DNA from: Chitinophagales bacterium
Lineage (GTDB): Bacteria; Bacteroidota; Bacteroidia; Chitinophagales; JADJOU01
Direction: 5' to 3'
Assembly (NCBI GenBank): GCA_025455685.1
Contig: JALOMB010000006.1
Location: 1 to 38,983, forward strand
Length of the DNA: 38,983 nt
Numbering within the stretch: position 1 is the first letter of the stretch; each line of letters begins with the position of its first letter. Shown here piece by piece: positions 8,978-19,435 of this stretch. The notes under the pieces are model-generated. The model was not told the origin of the DNA. It ran no database searches and was given only the letters and a program-made list of their open reading frames with translations. Both the position numbers and the translations under genes were made by a program.

Positions 8978-10696
8978 TTATTGTTTAATTTGCATAATTA
9001 TATTCATAAAGCTACATTCAGAGCCATTGGAGATGATATCGTAATTCATTACCCCATCATCACTCAAGGAATTAATTCTAATGGTTCTATTATCAAAAAC
9101 CGTAACATAATAATTGAATTTTCTAGGGTCACTAAACAATGGAAGACTAGCTGGTGCACTAGGATTTTTATATGCTGGACTTTGAAACTGACTTCTATAT
9201 ACAGCATGTATATCCAAAACCTGATTGGTGAGTAGCTGAGAAGTGGGGATGCTAATAGAAGGCATATACATAAATGAAGCTTGCTCATACATCGTAGGAC
9301 CTACTACTAGATTTCCAGATGTATCAAATCCTAATGCTTTTCCACCTTTGATGGCATTTGAATTGGGTATGAAATCTGCTGCAACACCAGAAACCGTTGA
9401 CGTTATTTTATTATTTGCGCCAGTGAGTTGATTGGTAATCGTCGGAGGAGGGCCTGGAGGGCCTTGTGGTCCAGTAGCTATTGCTAAGTTTTTAGCTGGA
9501 AAGCTATAATTTAGAAAGCCTTGAGTCGTCCTAGATGCTGCATTTACTTTGAAACTCACTCCTGGGGTACGCTCTACTATATTGACATTGATGATTTTTC
9601 CATCTAGGTTCTCATAACTCGCTACAATTGGAATATCGATTGCAGGCGTATTGGGGTCAATGACGATTTGATTATTTGCACTAGCCAAAGGTACTTTTTT
9701 CATGACAATTCCATTAAAATTATTTCCTATGACTAAATCACCTACATCATTAAACCCTAAGACTTTTTCGGGAACTACCTGACCTTGAGGAGGTGTCAAA
9801 GTGGCTGTAACGCCGTTGACTGTTGATGCAATTCTATTGCTATTGCCTGTCAAGGTATGAGAGACTACATCTGGTCCCGGAGGCCCTTGTGGTCCTGTAC
9901 CTACTAGAAATCCCGGATAAGGATATCCATAACTCAAATAACCTGCACTTGGATTAGAAGCGAATTTGACCGTAAAGCCTACTGTAGGCTGTCTATCCAA
10001 AAGTGTTGCAGAAATTATAGTCCCTAAAGAATCTTCATAATTGATAACCATTGGTATCGTATCAGAAGGTATATCTGGATCGGCTATAAATTGAAGCAAA
10101 TTTGAGGAAAGCTTCACTTTTTTCATGAGAAATCCATTAGTAACACTTGGAATTCTTCCCATTTTAATCTGTCCTGTATTGGGATCCGTAACCAAAAGTA
10201 TAGAGTCGGCAGCTGTACCAAAAGGTAGTTGCGTAATCTTAAATTTATTGCCACCGGTAGCTATCGTAAGACTATCTTTTGGGTTGGTCATATTGATGGT
10301 AGTGGCTCTATTGAGGGTTCCCCCTAATCCAACACTATCATTATATAGCGATAAACCATTGGTGGTCTGCAATTGACTTTTATCTAGCTTTATCCAATTG
10401 ATCCCATCGTTATAATAAAATCCTGGCGTGACATTATTAGGCGCAGTACCCGCAGTGGCTGTATTATATACGACCATACCTGCTACATGTGCTTTTAGCG
10501 GCAAGAAACTATTGGTGGCAGTCAACGCCACTCTCGGCAAAAGCATACCCATAGTATCTATATCCATTTCGAAAATCGCATTCGGATTGAGTACTCGAGA
10601 ATTTTTTCCAATTTTTATTTGACCTATAGCTTCCCAACTCATTATTAGAGTAGTGATTATAAGGATACTTTTCAATAAAGCATTAATTTGTTTCAT
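8978..10696 (-). CDS. Fibre-like surface protein with duplicated module and collagen-like patches
   Basis: This 572-residue protein has a signal peptide (cleavage near residue 25, before QIKIG). Residues 26-105 form the same N-terminal domain as the partial protein at 1-678 (LLPRVAL, GMVVYNT, PGFYYNDGINWIKL), a pattern frequent in Bacteroidota fibre- and adhesin-like proteins. Two homologous modules follow, about 190-325 and 331-467. Each runs from [LV]MKKV through GPQGPPGP (268-275 and 409-416), a Leu-Thr-Gly-x-x-N-[RK]-I stretch, and LGF to LV[IV]G. The last 100 residues are unique. The Gly-Pro-rich patches resemble very short collagen-like segments. I infer an exported, probably oligomeric surface protein; the true function is unknown. 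It is the first gene of the minus-strand surface cluster, and a good -33/-7 promoter lies upstream. Confidence 0.88.
   Translation of the reverse strand: MKQINALLKSILIITTLIMSWEAIGQIKIGKNSRVLNPNAIFEMDIDTMGMLLPRVALTATNSFLPLKAHVAGMVVYNTATAGTAPNNVTPGFYYNDGINWIKLDKSQLQTTNGLSLYNDSVGLGGTLNRATTINMTNPKDSLTIATGGNKFKITQLPFGTAADSILLVTDPNTGQIKMGRIPSVTNGFLMKKVKLSSNLLQFIADPDIPSDTIPMVINYEDSLGTIISATLLDRQPTVGFTVKFASNPSAGYLSYGYPYPGFLVGTGPQGPPGPDVVSHTLTGNSNRIASTVNGVTATLTPPQGQVVPEKVLGFNDVGDLVIGNNFNGIVMKKVPLASANNQIVIDPNTPAIDIPIVASYENLDGKIINVNIVERTPGVSFKVNAASRTTQGFLNYSFPAKNLAIATGPQGPPGPPPTITNQLTGANNKITSTVSGVAADFIPNSNAIKGGKALGFDTSGNLVVGPTMYEQASFMYMPSISIPTSQLLTNQVLDIHAVYRSQFQSPAYKNPSAPASLPLFSDPRKFNYYVTVFDNRTIRINSLSDDGVMNYDIISNGSECSFMNIIMQIKQ
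9296..10129 (-). repeat. Intragenic duplication: two ~135-residue modules with GPQGPPGP
   Basis: The segments 9722-10129 and 9296-9706 encode two homologous modules of the 572-aa protein. They align from the MKKV motif to the LV[IV]G motif with the same order of landmarks (I-x-x-D-P, IP[MI]V, a tyrosine-rich stretch, GPQGPPGP, LTG, LGF). They are clearly diverged, so the duplication is not recent. Confidence 0.8.
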
Positions 10697-10774
10697 ATTA
10701 GAATCATATTATTTTGGTCTAATCAATCAAACTTCGCATTTTAAAAAATTTAGACTGAGGATTCAATTTATCTA

Positions 10775-10802
10775 CAAAAATAGCATAAAATACTAATTCA
10801 AA
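10775..10802 (-). promoter_or_regulatory. Bacteroidota-type promoter of the surface-protein cluster
   Basis: On the minus strand, TTTG (10799-10802) is followed after 16 bases by TATTTTTG (10775-10782), matching the TTTG / TAnnTTTG pattern of Bacteroidota promoters, with spacing slightly shorter than typical. It lies about 79 bases upstream of the ATG at 10696. The remainder of the 176-bp gap contains nothing else I recognise except a TTTTCCACA string at 10835-10843. Confidence 0.6.
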
Positions 10803-10872
10803 GCTAAATTTGAACCTACTGCGTTAATTTTCTATGTGGAAAACACGTAGTTTCAAAGAATTTATGCAAAAA

Positions 10873-12924
10873 TCATTCCAAAACTGGTTTTTCTTTTGCC
10901 ATGAATGTCAAAAAATTTTCTAAACTCATTATTTTAGTGCCATTTTCCTGAGCTTTTAAAATCTTCGTAGTGATAGCCGATATATCTTTAACTACGAGTA
11001 TATCTGTTTTTTTACTTAAGCTATTGGCGACTTGGCCTGAATAGGATTCGATTTCTGATTGAAGCGATGCATCTCTAAATCCAGAGAATACAATGGTTAG
11101 TCCAAATAGTTTGCCGTTGACAGACGTTTGCGATCCTGACAAATTTACACCTAATGCTTCTAATTCCTTTAGCAATGTTATATTTTCATCATTTTGGAAA
11201 AACTTTTGAAGGCTTTCCGCTACTTTTGGGCCTACATCGTCGAGTTTTTGATAGTCTTCTATAGTCCATGTGGAAAAGTCAACTAGGTGGGTTACTTTTT
11301 TGGCTAACGATTTAGCGAGCTGTGTACCTACATGTTCGATTCCCAAACCTACAATTAAGCGATAAAGCGGATTTGATTTGCTTTCTTGAATCCCATCTAT
11401 TATATTTTGTGCTGATTTGTCTTTGAAGCCTTCCAATGCTTGAATCTGAGATTTATCCATGCGATATATACTTGGAAAATCTTCAATCAATTGATTATCT
11501 ATAAATTTCTTGACTATATCACGACCTAATCCTTTGATATCCATAGCTTCTTTGGATACAAAATAAATTATTTTTTCTACTTGTTGCGCTTTGCAATTTG
11601 CATTGATACACTTGACGGCAGAGAGTCCCGTTTCCCGAACTAAATCGGAGGAACAACTCGGACAATTTCTGATATATTCAAAAGGCTTAACATGCTCTTT
11701 CCTAGCTTCAATAACTACACTAGAGATATAAGGTATGACCTCGCCCGCTCGCTCGACATAGACTTGATCTCCGATTCTAATATCTTTTTCTCTAATGAAA
11801 TCTTCGTTATGCAGGGATACAGAAGACACCATAACTCCTGAAATATTTACTGGCGCTAATTTGGCTACAGGGGTGACTACGCCCGTCCTTCCGACTTGAA
11901 ACACAATATCTTGAACTTCACTGATTTTTTCTTCAGCTTTAAATTTATAGGCAAAAGCCCATTTCGGATGATGAGCCGTCTGTCCTAAATACTCTTGAAA
12001 AGGAATTTCATTGATCTTCACTACCAACCCATCAGTATCATAGTCAAATTCATGACGATAACTTTCCCAATAATTGACTACATCGATAATTTCTGCGGTG
12101 TTTTGAGCAATTTTAATTTGAGGAAATGTGGTAGGTAAGCCAATTTTATCTAAAATTTCCATAATTTCAAAATGCGTTTGAGGGCTCATCAAATCAGAAT
12201 TTATTAACTCAATAAAACCTACACCATATAGAAATACTTCGACTTTTCGAGCTTTGATTTCTTGAGGAGATTTAAGGCGCAAAGAACCTGAAGCGAGATT
12301 TCTAGGGTTTTGAAATTCATTTAAACCCATAGTTTGTCTTTCTTGATTAATTTCCAAAAAATTTTTTCTTGATATCACACATTCTCCTCTTAGTTCAATT
12401 TTCTTGATGTTTTTCGATGAAAATTCTATTGAATGCGGTAGGTTTTGGATAAACTTGGCGTTTAAAGTAATCGACTCACCAATTTGACCATTTCCTCTGG
12501 TAGTTGCTTGGATAAGTCTGTCATTGTCATAGATCAGGGAAATACTAGAGCCATCGAGCTTGGGTTCCATGGTAAAGGAAAAATTCTCCCCGACTTCCCC
12601 TTGAGTACTTTTGATGAAATCTTCAATATCCGATAACCCATAAGAATTCTGTAAACTCAGCATTGGAGATAAATGTGTAAAAGGTTCAAATTCATTTTGA
12701 ATCCCGTAAGCCACTTGATTGGAAATACGCTTGTGAACTGGGATCGTATCGGCATTGCTCACCTCAAAGGCCTCAATTCGCTTCATTATACTATCAAACT
12801 GTGCATCCGTAATCTTAGGGGTACTAAGCATATAATAATGATGATTGAGATATACGATAAGCTGCTCAAAGTCGGCATAGTTCTTAGCGGTAATTTGGAG
12901 GTCTAAAAAATCAACTACTTGCAT
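10873..12924 (-). CDS. ligA: NAD+-dependent DNA ligase LigA
   Basis: This 683-residue protein has the full family architecture. LigA seals nicks in DNA using NAD+ in replication and repair. An N-terminal Ia-type domain is followed by the adenylation domain with the catalytic K-L-D-G motif (Lys122). Then come an OB fold, a four-cysteine zinc finger (Cys421, 424, 439, 444), a helix-hairpin-helix region (about 460-590) and a C-terminal BRCT domain (about 603-680). The length is normal for the family. The ATG at 12924 lies just 3 bases after the rbfA stop, so rbfA and ligA are likely co-transcribed. No clear terminator follows. Confidence 0.98.
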   Translation of the reverse strand: MQVVDFLDLQITAKNYADFEQLIVYLNHHYYMLSTPKITDAQFDSIMKRIEAFEVSNADTIPVHKRISNQVAYGIQNEFEPFTHLSPMLSLQNSYGLSDIEDFIKSTQGEVGENFSFTMEPKLDGSSISLIYDNDRLIQATTRGNGQIGESITLNAKFIQNLPHSIEFSSKNIKKIELRGECVISRKNFLEINQERQTMGLNEFQNPRNLASGSLRLKSPQEIKARKVEVFLYGVGFIELINSDLMSPQTHFEIMEILDKIGLPTTFPQIKIAQNTAEIIDVVNYWESYRHEFDYDTDGLVVKINEIPFQEYLGQTAHHPKWAFAYKFKAEEKISEVQDIVFQVGRTGVVTPVAKLAPVNISGVMVSSVSLHNEDFIREKDIRIGDQVYVERAGEVIPYISSVVIEARKEHVKPFEYIRNCPSCSSDLVRETGLSAVKCINANCKAQQVEKIIYFVSKEAMDIKGLGRDIVKKFIDNQLIEDFPSIYRMDKSQIQALEGFKDKSAQNIIDGIQESKSNPLYRLIVGLGIEHVGTQLAKSLAKKVTHLVDFSTWTIEDYQKLDDVGPKVAESLQKFFQNDENITLLKELEALGVNLSGSQTSVNGKLFGLTIVFSGFRDASLQSEIESYSGQVANSLSKKTDILVVKDISAITTKILKAQENGTKIMSLENFLTFMAKEKPVLE

Positions 12925-12927
12925 GCG

Positions 12928-13266
12928 TTATTCTTTTAGTAATGATTCAATTTTGTCTATATAATCTAAGTTGTCATCTAGATAGAACTTAAATTCTGGA
13001 ATAATTCTCAAGCTATGTTTGAGGTGATGGCCTAAGATTTTTCTAATTTCCTTAGCGTTTTCATTTAGTGAGTCGATGAGTGCCTGCTTGTCTGGAGCGT
13101 TAAACACAGATAAATTCATTCGAGCAATAGATAAATCTGGGGTAACATTAACTTTAGTCAAGGTAGTGAAATAACCCATAAAAAAGGGTTTGAGGTCAGT
13201 ACTCATGAGCTTAGCGGCTTCTTCCTGAATTAAATTGGCAATTTTTTGCTGTCTTCTCGAGTCCAT
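12928..13266 (-). CDS. rbfA: Ribosome-binding factor A
   Basis: This is a 112-residue KH-fold protein of the RbfA family, which helps mature the 30S ribosomal subunit. The N-terminus (DSRRQQKIANLIQEEAAKL) and the central segment with V-T-x-D-L-S-x-A and a C-terminal P-x-x-x-F-x-x-D are typical. It starts at the ATG at 13266, is divergent from atpD across a gap of about 100 bp, and is followed immediately by ligA. Confidence 0.93.
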   Translation of the reverse strand: MDSRRQQKIANLIQEEAAKLMSTDLKPFFMGYFTTLTKVNVTPDLSIARMNLSVFNAPDKQALIDSLNENAKEIRKILGHHLKHSLRIIPEFKFYLDDNLDYIDKIESLLKE

Positions 13267-13317
13267 AAGTTTGAATTTGATCTATTTTTAAAATTATCGA
13301 TAAAAATAAAATTTTAA

Positions 13318-14870
<1,553 letters not shown>

Positions 14871-14871
<1 letters not shown>

Positions 14872-15110
14872 TGAGAGTTGAGATTATTACCCCAGAAGAA
14901 ATTCTATTAGACGCTCAGGAAGTAGTCTCTGTGGTTTTACCAGGCAGTGATGGTAAATTTGAGATTCTCAAGAATCACGCACCCATAGTAGCTTCATTGA
15001 AGGCTGGTGTAGTCAAGGTAACTCTTGAGAATAAAACTACGCAAGAATTTGAGGTGAATTCTGGACTAATTGAGTTTGCCAACAATCACCTAAACGTCTT
15101 GGTTTCGTAG
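14871..15110 (+). CDS. atpC: F1Fo ATP synthase subunit epsilon, short form
   Basis: This 79-residue protein corresponds to the N-terminal beta-sandwich of the epsilon subunit (VEIITPEEILLDAQ, LPGSDGKFEILKNHAP, VNSGLIEFANN). The C-terminal helical hairpin that can inhibit ATPase activity in longer homologues is absent; short forms are known in Bacteroidota, so this is probably complete. Translation is probably coupled to atpD through the TAATG overlap. Confidence 0.95.
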
Positions 15111-15235
15111 ATTTCGCTCCATTTTGTTTGCTTTAAGCAAATTCTTCAAAATCCTTTAAATCAATTTAAGTTTACAAATCTATTTTTTGGACTATCAATT
15201 CTAAGATTGATCAAATTAATAAATGCTTCTGTGAC

Positions 15236-15552
15236 CTAGTGACTAGAAGTCTTCATACTTGTGCTGATTTGATGCCAAAAATCATCATTATAGAATTCAA
15301 TAGATTCTTTGACTTCGCGCTTGGAAAGATAAAAATAATCAACTAGAAAATTCACAATAAATTTTCTCATCGCACGACTTTTCACAGAGTTGCTTAAGGG
15401 TGATTGCTCCTAAGAAATAAGACATTAAATCCTGTAATTGAATTAAAAAATAAGCATTTCCTCTTTCTTTTGATTCTTTTTTATAGTCTAAGCAATATAT
15501 ATACAAATCATTGCGTCATATCGCTACGTGATACAAGCTTATCCTTAATCAA
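15236..15552 (-). pseudogene. Decayed small gene of unknown function downstream of serS
   Basis: The 460-bp stretch between atpC and serS has no intact gene, but the minus strand reads like a broken protein of about 105 residues. From a possible TTG start at 15552 it reads IKDKLVSRSDMTQ and meets a TGA at 15508-15510. In the same frame it continues FVYIYCLDYKKESKERGNAY, then FLIQLQDLMSYFLGAITLKQ. Around 15370-15385 the protein-like reading moves to another frame (MRKFIVNFLVDYFYLSKREV, then KESIEFYNDDFWHQISTSMK) and ends at TAG 15236-15238. I infer one stop and one frameshift. I do not recognise the family. Alternatively the last part is a real 43-residue gene from the ATG at 15370. I see nothing in 15111-15235 beyond a short hairpin without a T-run. 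Confidence 0.5.
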
Positions 15553-15570
15553 AGTAAATTTACAGTCAAT

Positions 15571-16839
15571 TTAATCCAAAACCTCAAACCCTGTATAAGG
15601 CACCAAGACCTCAGGAATTCTAATGCCTTGAGGCGTTTGATAATTCTCTAAAATAGCTGCCATTATTCTAGGAAGGGCCAAAGAAGAACCATTTAGCGTA
15701 TGACAGAGCTCATTCTTACCAGAATCATTCTTGAACCTAACTTTTAAGCGATTGGCTTGATAGGTCTCGAAGTTAGACACTGAGCTGACTTCTAGCCATT
15801 TTTCCTGAGCAGCAGAATACACCTCCAAATCATAAGTCATCGCCGAAGCAAAACTCATATCACCTCCACAGAGCAATAAAACCCTATATTCCAATCCCAA
15901 ACTAGCTAATAACTCAGCGACGTGATCCTTCATTTGCTCTAACTCATTATAGCTATTATGAGGATGTGAAATATGAACGATTTCTACTTTGTCAAATTGA
16001 TGCACGCGATTCAGACCTCTGACATCTTTGCCATAGGAACCAGCTTCCCTTCGAAAACATTGAGAAAATGCAGTGAGTTTGATAGGTAAATCTTCTTTTC
16101 TAAGGATAGTATCGCGATAAATATTTGTCACAGGCACTTCTGCCGTCGGTATTAGATAAAACTCGTCTTGTGTATAATACATCTGACCTTCTTTGTCCGG
16201 TAGCTGTCCGGTAGCGAAAGCCGATTCTCGATTGACCATCAAAGGCGGAATCACTTCATAATAGTCTTTTTTGATATTGAAATCTAGAAAATATCGCTGT
16301 AATGCTCGCTGAAGAACGGCTCCTTTGCCTGTAAACACAGGAAATCCAGCACCTGTGAGCTTGACGCCGAGCTCTAAATCAAAAATCTTGTATTTTTTAG
16401 CTAAATCCCAATGCGGGAGAGCCTCGAAATCAAAATTTGGTCTATTTCCAACTTGCACTATCACTTGATTGTCTTCTGGGGTCATGCCTTCTGGTACTTT
16501 TGCCGAAGGAATGTTTGGAATCTGCGCCAATAAACTTTCCATTTTCTCTTCGTTTGCCTTAGAAGCAGCATTTAGTAGTGAAATCTCTTCTTTTAGAGAA
16601 TTGGATTGCGTTTTAAGCAATTCTGCCGTGGATAAATCTTCAGTTTTAATGGCTTGACCTACTTTTTTAGAGATTTCATTGATTTGTTGATTCAGACCAT
16701 CTAGTTTGGTTTTCAGCGATTTTCTTTCATCATCATAGGTTAAAACATCATCGAGCAATGATAAATCTTTGAAATTTTTTTTTGATAAATGAGCTTTAAT
16801 TTCTGATAAATGTTCTCTTAACTGAGGGACTAATAACAT
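15571..16839 (-). CDS. serS: Seryl-tRNA synthetase
   Basis: This 422-residue class II aminoacyl-tRNA synthetase charges tRNA-Ser. The N-terminal coiled-coil arm (about 30-105) binds tRNA. The catalytic domain shows the TAE motif of the serine pocket (232-234), motif 2 CFRREAGSYG (261-270) and motif 3 around Arg391 (SLALPRIMAAILENY). The length is typical. The ATG at 16839 is 28 bases after the recA stop, so the two genes probably share a transcript. The decayed gene lies just downstream. Confidence 0.98.
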   Translation of the reverse strand: MLLVPQLREHLSEIKAHLSKKNFKDLSLLDDVLTYDDERKSLKTKLDGLNQQINEISKKVGQAIKTEDLSTAELLKTQSNSLKEEISLLNAASKANEEKMESLLAQIPNIPSAKVPEGMTPEDNQVIVQVGNRPNFDFEALPHWDLAKKYKIFDLELGVKLTGAGFPVFTGKGAVLQRALQRYFLDFNIKKDYYEVIPPLMVNRESAFATGQLPDKEGQMYYTQDEFYLIPTAEVPVTNIYRDTILRKEDLPIKLTAFSQCFRREAGSYGKDVRGLNRVHQFDKVEIVHISHPHNSYNELEQMKDHVAELLASLGLEYRVLLLCGGDMSFASAMTYDLEVYSAAQEKWLEVSSVSNFETYQANRLKVRFKNDSGKNELCHTLNGSSLALPRIMAAILENYQTPQGIRIPEVLVPYTGFEVLD

Positions 16840-16867
16840 AAAGTAGGTTTGTAAATGCGTTAAATTT

Positions 16868-17929
16868 TTATTTAGGAGCCTTTATCGATTCATTATCTTT
16901 GATTTCTTCTTCAGTCGGTGCTTCTACCGTAACAAGTTTAGATAAATTAGCTTTAATTTTTCCTTCAATGATATTGGCTACTTCTGGGTTATCCATAAGG
17001 AAACTCAAAACAGAATCTCTACCTTGACCAATTTTAGTACCGTCATAGCTATACCAAGACCCAGATTTTTCTAAGATATTTAATTCAGTACCGAAATCTA
17101 CAATTTCTCCAATTTTGCTAATACCTTGACCATACATAATATCAAATTCGCAGATTTTAAAAGGTGGGGCTACTTTATTTTTGACTACTTTGACTTTAGT
17201 ACGATTGCCAATTACATTGGATTCTTTATCTTTGATTTGACTAACTCTTCTAATATCCAAACGGATAGAAGCGTAGTATTTCAAGGCATTTCCACCAGTC
17301 GTCGTCTCAGGATTGCCAAACATCACCCCAATTTTATCTCTTAATTGATTAATGAAGACACAGCAGCATCCTGTTCTATTGATACTTCCTGTGAGTTTTC
17401 TAAGCGCTTGACTCATTAAGCGAGCATGAAGTCCCATTTTGCTATCACCCATTTCGCCTTCTATTTCACTTTTAGGTACTAGGGCTGCGACTGAGTCTAT
17501 GACACAGACATCAATAGCGCCACTTCGAATTAAATGATCTGCTATTTCTAGCGCCTGCTCTCCATTGTCAGGCTGAGAAATGAGCAAATTATTGGTATCG
17601 ACCCCTAATGCCTCGGCATAAGTTCGGTCAAAAGCATGTTCCGCATCTATAATCGCACAAATTCCACCTCTCTTCTGAGCTTCTGCGATACAATGAATAG
17701 CTAAAGTGGTCTTACCTGATGACTCAGGACCAAAAATTTCTACAATTCTTCCTTTAGGATATCCATTAATCCCTAAAGCTACATCTAAGCCTAATGAGCC
17801 TGAAGGGATGGCATCTACTGCGATGACCTTGCTGTCACCGAGCTTCATGATGCTTCCTTTTCCATAGGTTTTTTCTATGATGCCGATAGTGGCTTCGAGG
17901 GTTTTGATTTTTGCGGATTGATCTGACAT
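16868..17929 (-). CDS. recA: Recombinase A
   Basis: RecA (353 residues) forms filaments on single-stranded DNA, drives homologous recombination and activates the SOS response. Walker A GPESSGKT is at 67-74, the catalytic glutamate is in DAEHAFD (Glu97), Walker B is at about 141-146, and the L2 DNA-binding loop [17 protein letters not shown] is at 201-217. Three cysteines at 188-190 precede VFINQ; I recall this as a feature of Bacteroidota RecA. The acidic C-terminal tail is short. It is first in the recA-serS pair. I saw no SOS box and did not search for one systematically. Confidence 0.98.
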   Translation of the reverse strand: MSDQSAKIKTLEATIGIIEKTYGKGSIMKLGDSKVIAVDAIPSGSLGLDVALGINGYPKGRIVEIFGPESSGKTTLAIHCIAEAQKRGGICAIIDAEHAFDRTYAEALGVDTNNLLISQPDNGEQALEIADHLIRSGAIDVCVIDSVAALVPKSEIEGEMGDSKMGLHARLMSQALRKLTGSINRTGCCCVFINQLRDKIGVMFGNPETTTGGNALKYYASIRLDIRRVSQIKDKESNVIGNRTKVKVVKNKVAPPFKICEFDIMYGQGISKIGEIVDFGTELNILEKSGSWYSYDGTKIGQGRDSVLSFLMDNPEVANIIEGKIKANLSKLVTVEAPTEEEIKDNESIKAPK

Positions 17930-17952
17930 AATGTTTTAGTTTTTAGAAGGTA

Positions 17953-17978
17953 CAAATTTAATAATTTTATAACACAAA
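17953..17978 (-). promoter_or_regulatory. Possible recA promoter (TAAATTTG with upstream TTTG)
   Basis: On the minus strand TTTG (17975-17978) and TAAATTTG (17953-17960) are separated by 14 bases, shorter than typical. The -7 box is 23 bases upstream of the recA ATG. The region is very AT-rich, so a chance match is possible. Confidence 0.35.
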
Positions 17979-18063
17979 GATAGGATTATTTTGCGACATT
18001 AATTGACGTTTAATTTTTTTTATTTGTTTTTATTTTAAAAAACTTATTTTAGTAAAAAAAAAT

Positions 18064-19434
18064 ATGAATTCTGATTTACCTCAATATAAAAATCAATTGG
18101 ATTTTTTCGCTTCTGGCAAAACATTGGATATCAATTACCGAATTCAAGCCTTGAAAAAGATTAAACAAGCCCTCAACGCTCATCAATCAAACTTTGAACA
18201 AGCCATTTATCAAGATTTTGGAAAGTCTCCTTTTAGCACTGAAATATCGGAGATATCCCTGCTGCATCATGAACTCGATTATTATATAAGCCACTTACCT
18301 AAGCTTTCTAAAGCCAAAAAAGTAAAGAAAAATGCCGCTAATCTTCTCGCATCGCATTATATCGTAGCTGAACCCTTCGGCGTCACCTTAATTCTAGGTG
18401 CATGGAACTATCCATTTTTACTCACCCTAAATCCTATGATCGCAGCTATTGCAGCTGGAAATACGGCTATCATTAAGCCAAGTGAACAAGCGCCACATGC
18501 TATGGAAGCTATCAAAAAAATGATGTCTGACGCTTTACCAGAGGAATATGTCTATACGGCAGTCGGTGGTGTAGAAACTGCTTCTGCGTTGTTAGAATTA
18601 CGATTTGATTTTATTTTCTTCACTGGCAGCACCAATATTGGTCAAATCATTTATGAAAAAGCAGCTAAAAATCTAACACCTGTAGTTTTGGAGCTCGGTG
18701 GAAAATCTCCAACCATTGTTACTCCTTCCGCAGACCTATCCTTAGCCGTAAAAAGAATAGTTTTTGGTAAAATGCTCAACGCCGGTCAGACCTGTATCGC
18801 TCCCGATTATATTTATGTGCATAGCAGTATCGCTGATGCCTTTAATGAAGCACTGATACAAGAAATTAAACGAAGTAGCTATACTGAAAACTCAGAACAG
18901 TTTTGTAATATCGTCAATGAAAAGCACTATAAGCGATTAGAAACTCTCATCAATGAAGAAAAAGTCATATATGGTAATGAAAAAAATCCGGATAAAAATT
19001 TTTTATCCCCTACGGTACTGTATCCAACTACATGGGATGACGCTGTGATGCAGCAAGAAATTTTTGGACCAATTATGCCAATCTTGGTTTATGAAGACTT
19101 AAATGAATGTTTTCAAGCTATATTATCTCGTCCTAAACCGCTTGCAGCTTATTTCTTCGGAAAAAACGAGGATGAAATCAAATCATTTTCCCGAAAACTA
19201 TCCTTTGGTGGTGGCTGTATCAACGATACTTTGATGCATATCTCCAATATTCATCTGCCTTTTGGTGGCGTGGGTCAATCAGGCATTGGTAAATATCATG
19301 GAAAATATGGATTTGATACATTTTCGCATCACAAATCAATTTTGGAGCAGAGCAATTGGTTTGATCCGAGCTTCAAATATCCACCGTTTGGAGAAGGTGC
19401 GAAAAAAATCTTGCGCTTGGTTTTGAATTTTTAG
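18064..19434 (+). CDS. Aldehyde dehydrogenase family protein (class 3-like)
   Basis: This 456-residue NAD(P)+-dependent aldehyde dehydrogenase oxidises aldehydes to acids. The catalytic Glu210 lies in LELGGKSP and the nucleophile Cys244 in NAGQTCIAPDY. The cofactor-site glycine motif FTGST is near residue 186, and GAWNYPF near 112 is typical of the class 3 / fatty-aldehyde branch. It ends with a hydrophobic segment rather than a clear transmembrane anchor. The gene stands alone on the plus strand, divergent from recA, and its stop lies one base from the stop of the convergent aminopeptidase gene. The natural substrate cannot be told from sequence. Confidence 0.95.
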   Translation: MNSDLPQYKNQLDFFASGKTLDINYRIQALKKIKQALNAHQSNFEQAIYQDFGKSPFSTEISEISLLHHELDYYISHLPKLSKAKKVKKNAANLLASHYIVAEPFGVTLILGAWNYPFLLTLNPMIAAIAAGNTAIIKPSEQAPHAMEAIKKMMSDALPEEYVYTAVGGVETASALLELRFDFIFFTGSTNIGQIIYEKAAKNLTPVVLELGGKSPTIVTPSADLSLAVKRIVFGKMLNAGQTCIAPDYIYVHSSIADAFNEALIQEIKRSSYTENSEQFCNIVNEKHYKRLETLINEEKVIYGNEKNPDKNFLSPTVLYPTTWDDAVMQQEIFGPIMPILVYEDLNECFQAILSRPKPLAAYFFGKNEDEIKSFSRKLSFGGGCINDTLMHISNIHLPFGGVGQSGIGKYHGKYGFDTFSHHKSILEQSNWFDPSFKYPPFGEGAKKILRLVLNF

Positions 19435-19435
19435 G

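Noticed and set aside
15127-15141. Small hairpin (TTTGCT / AGCAAA) after atpC as a terminator
   Set aside because: The stem has only six weak pairs and no T-run follows.
17360-17370. Three consecutive cysteines (188-190) before the L2 loop of RecA
   Set aside because: They looked unusual, but I recall the same Cys run in other Bacteroidota RecA proteins, so it is probably a lineage feature.
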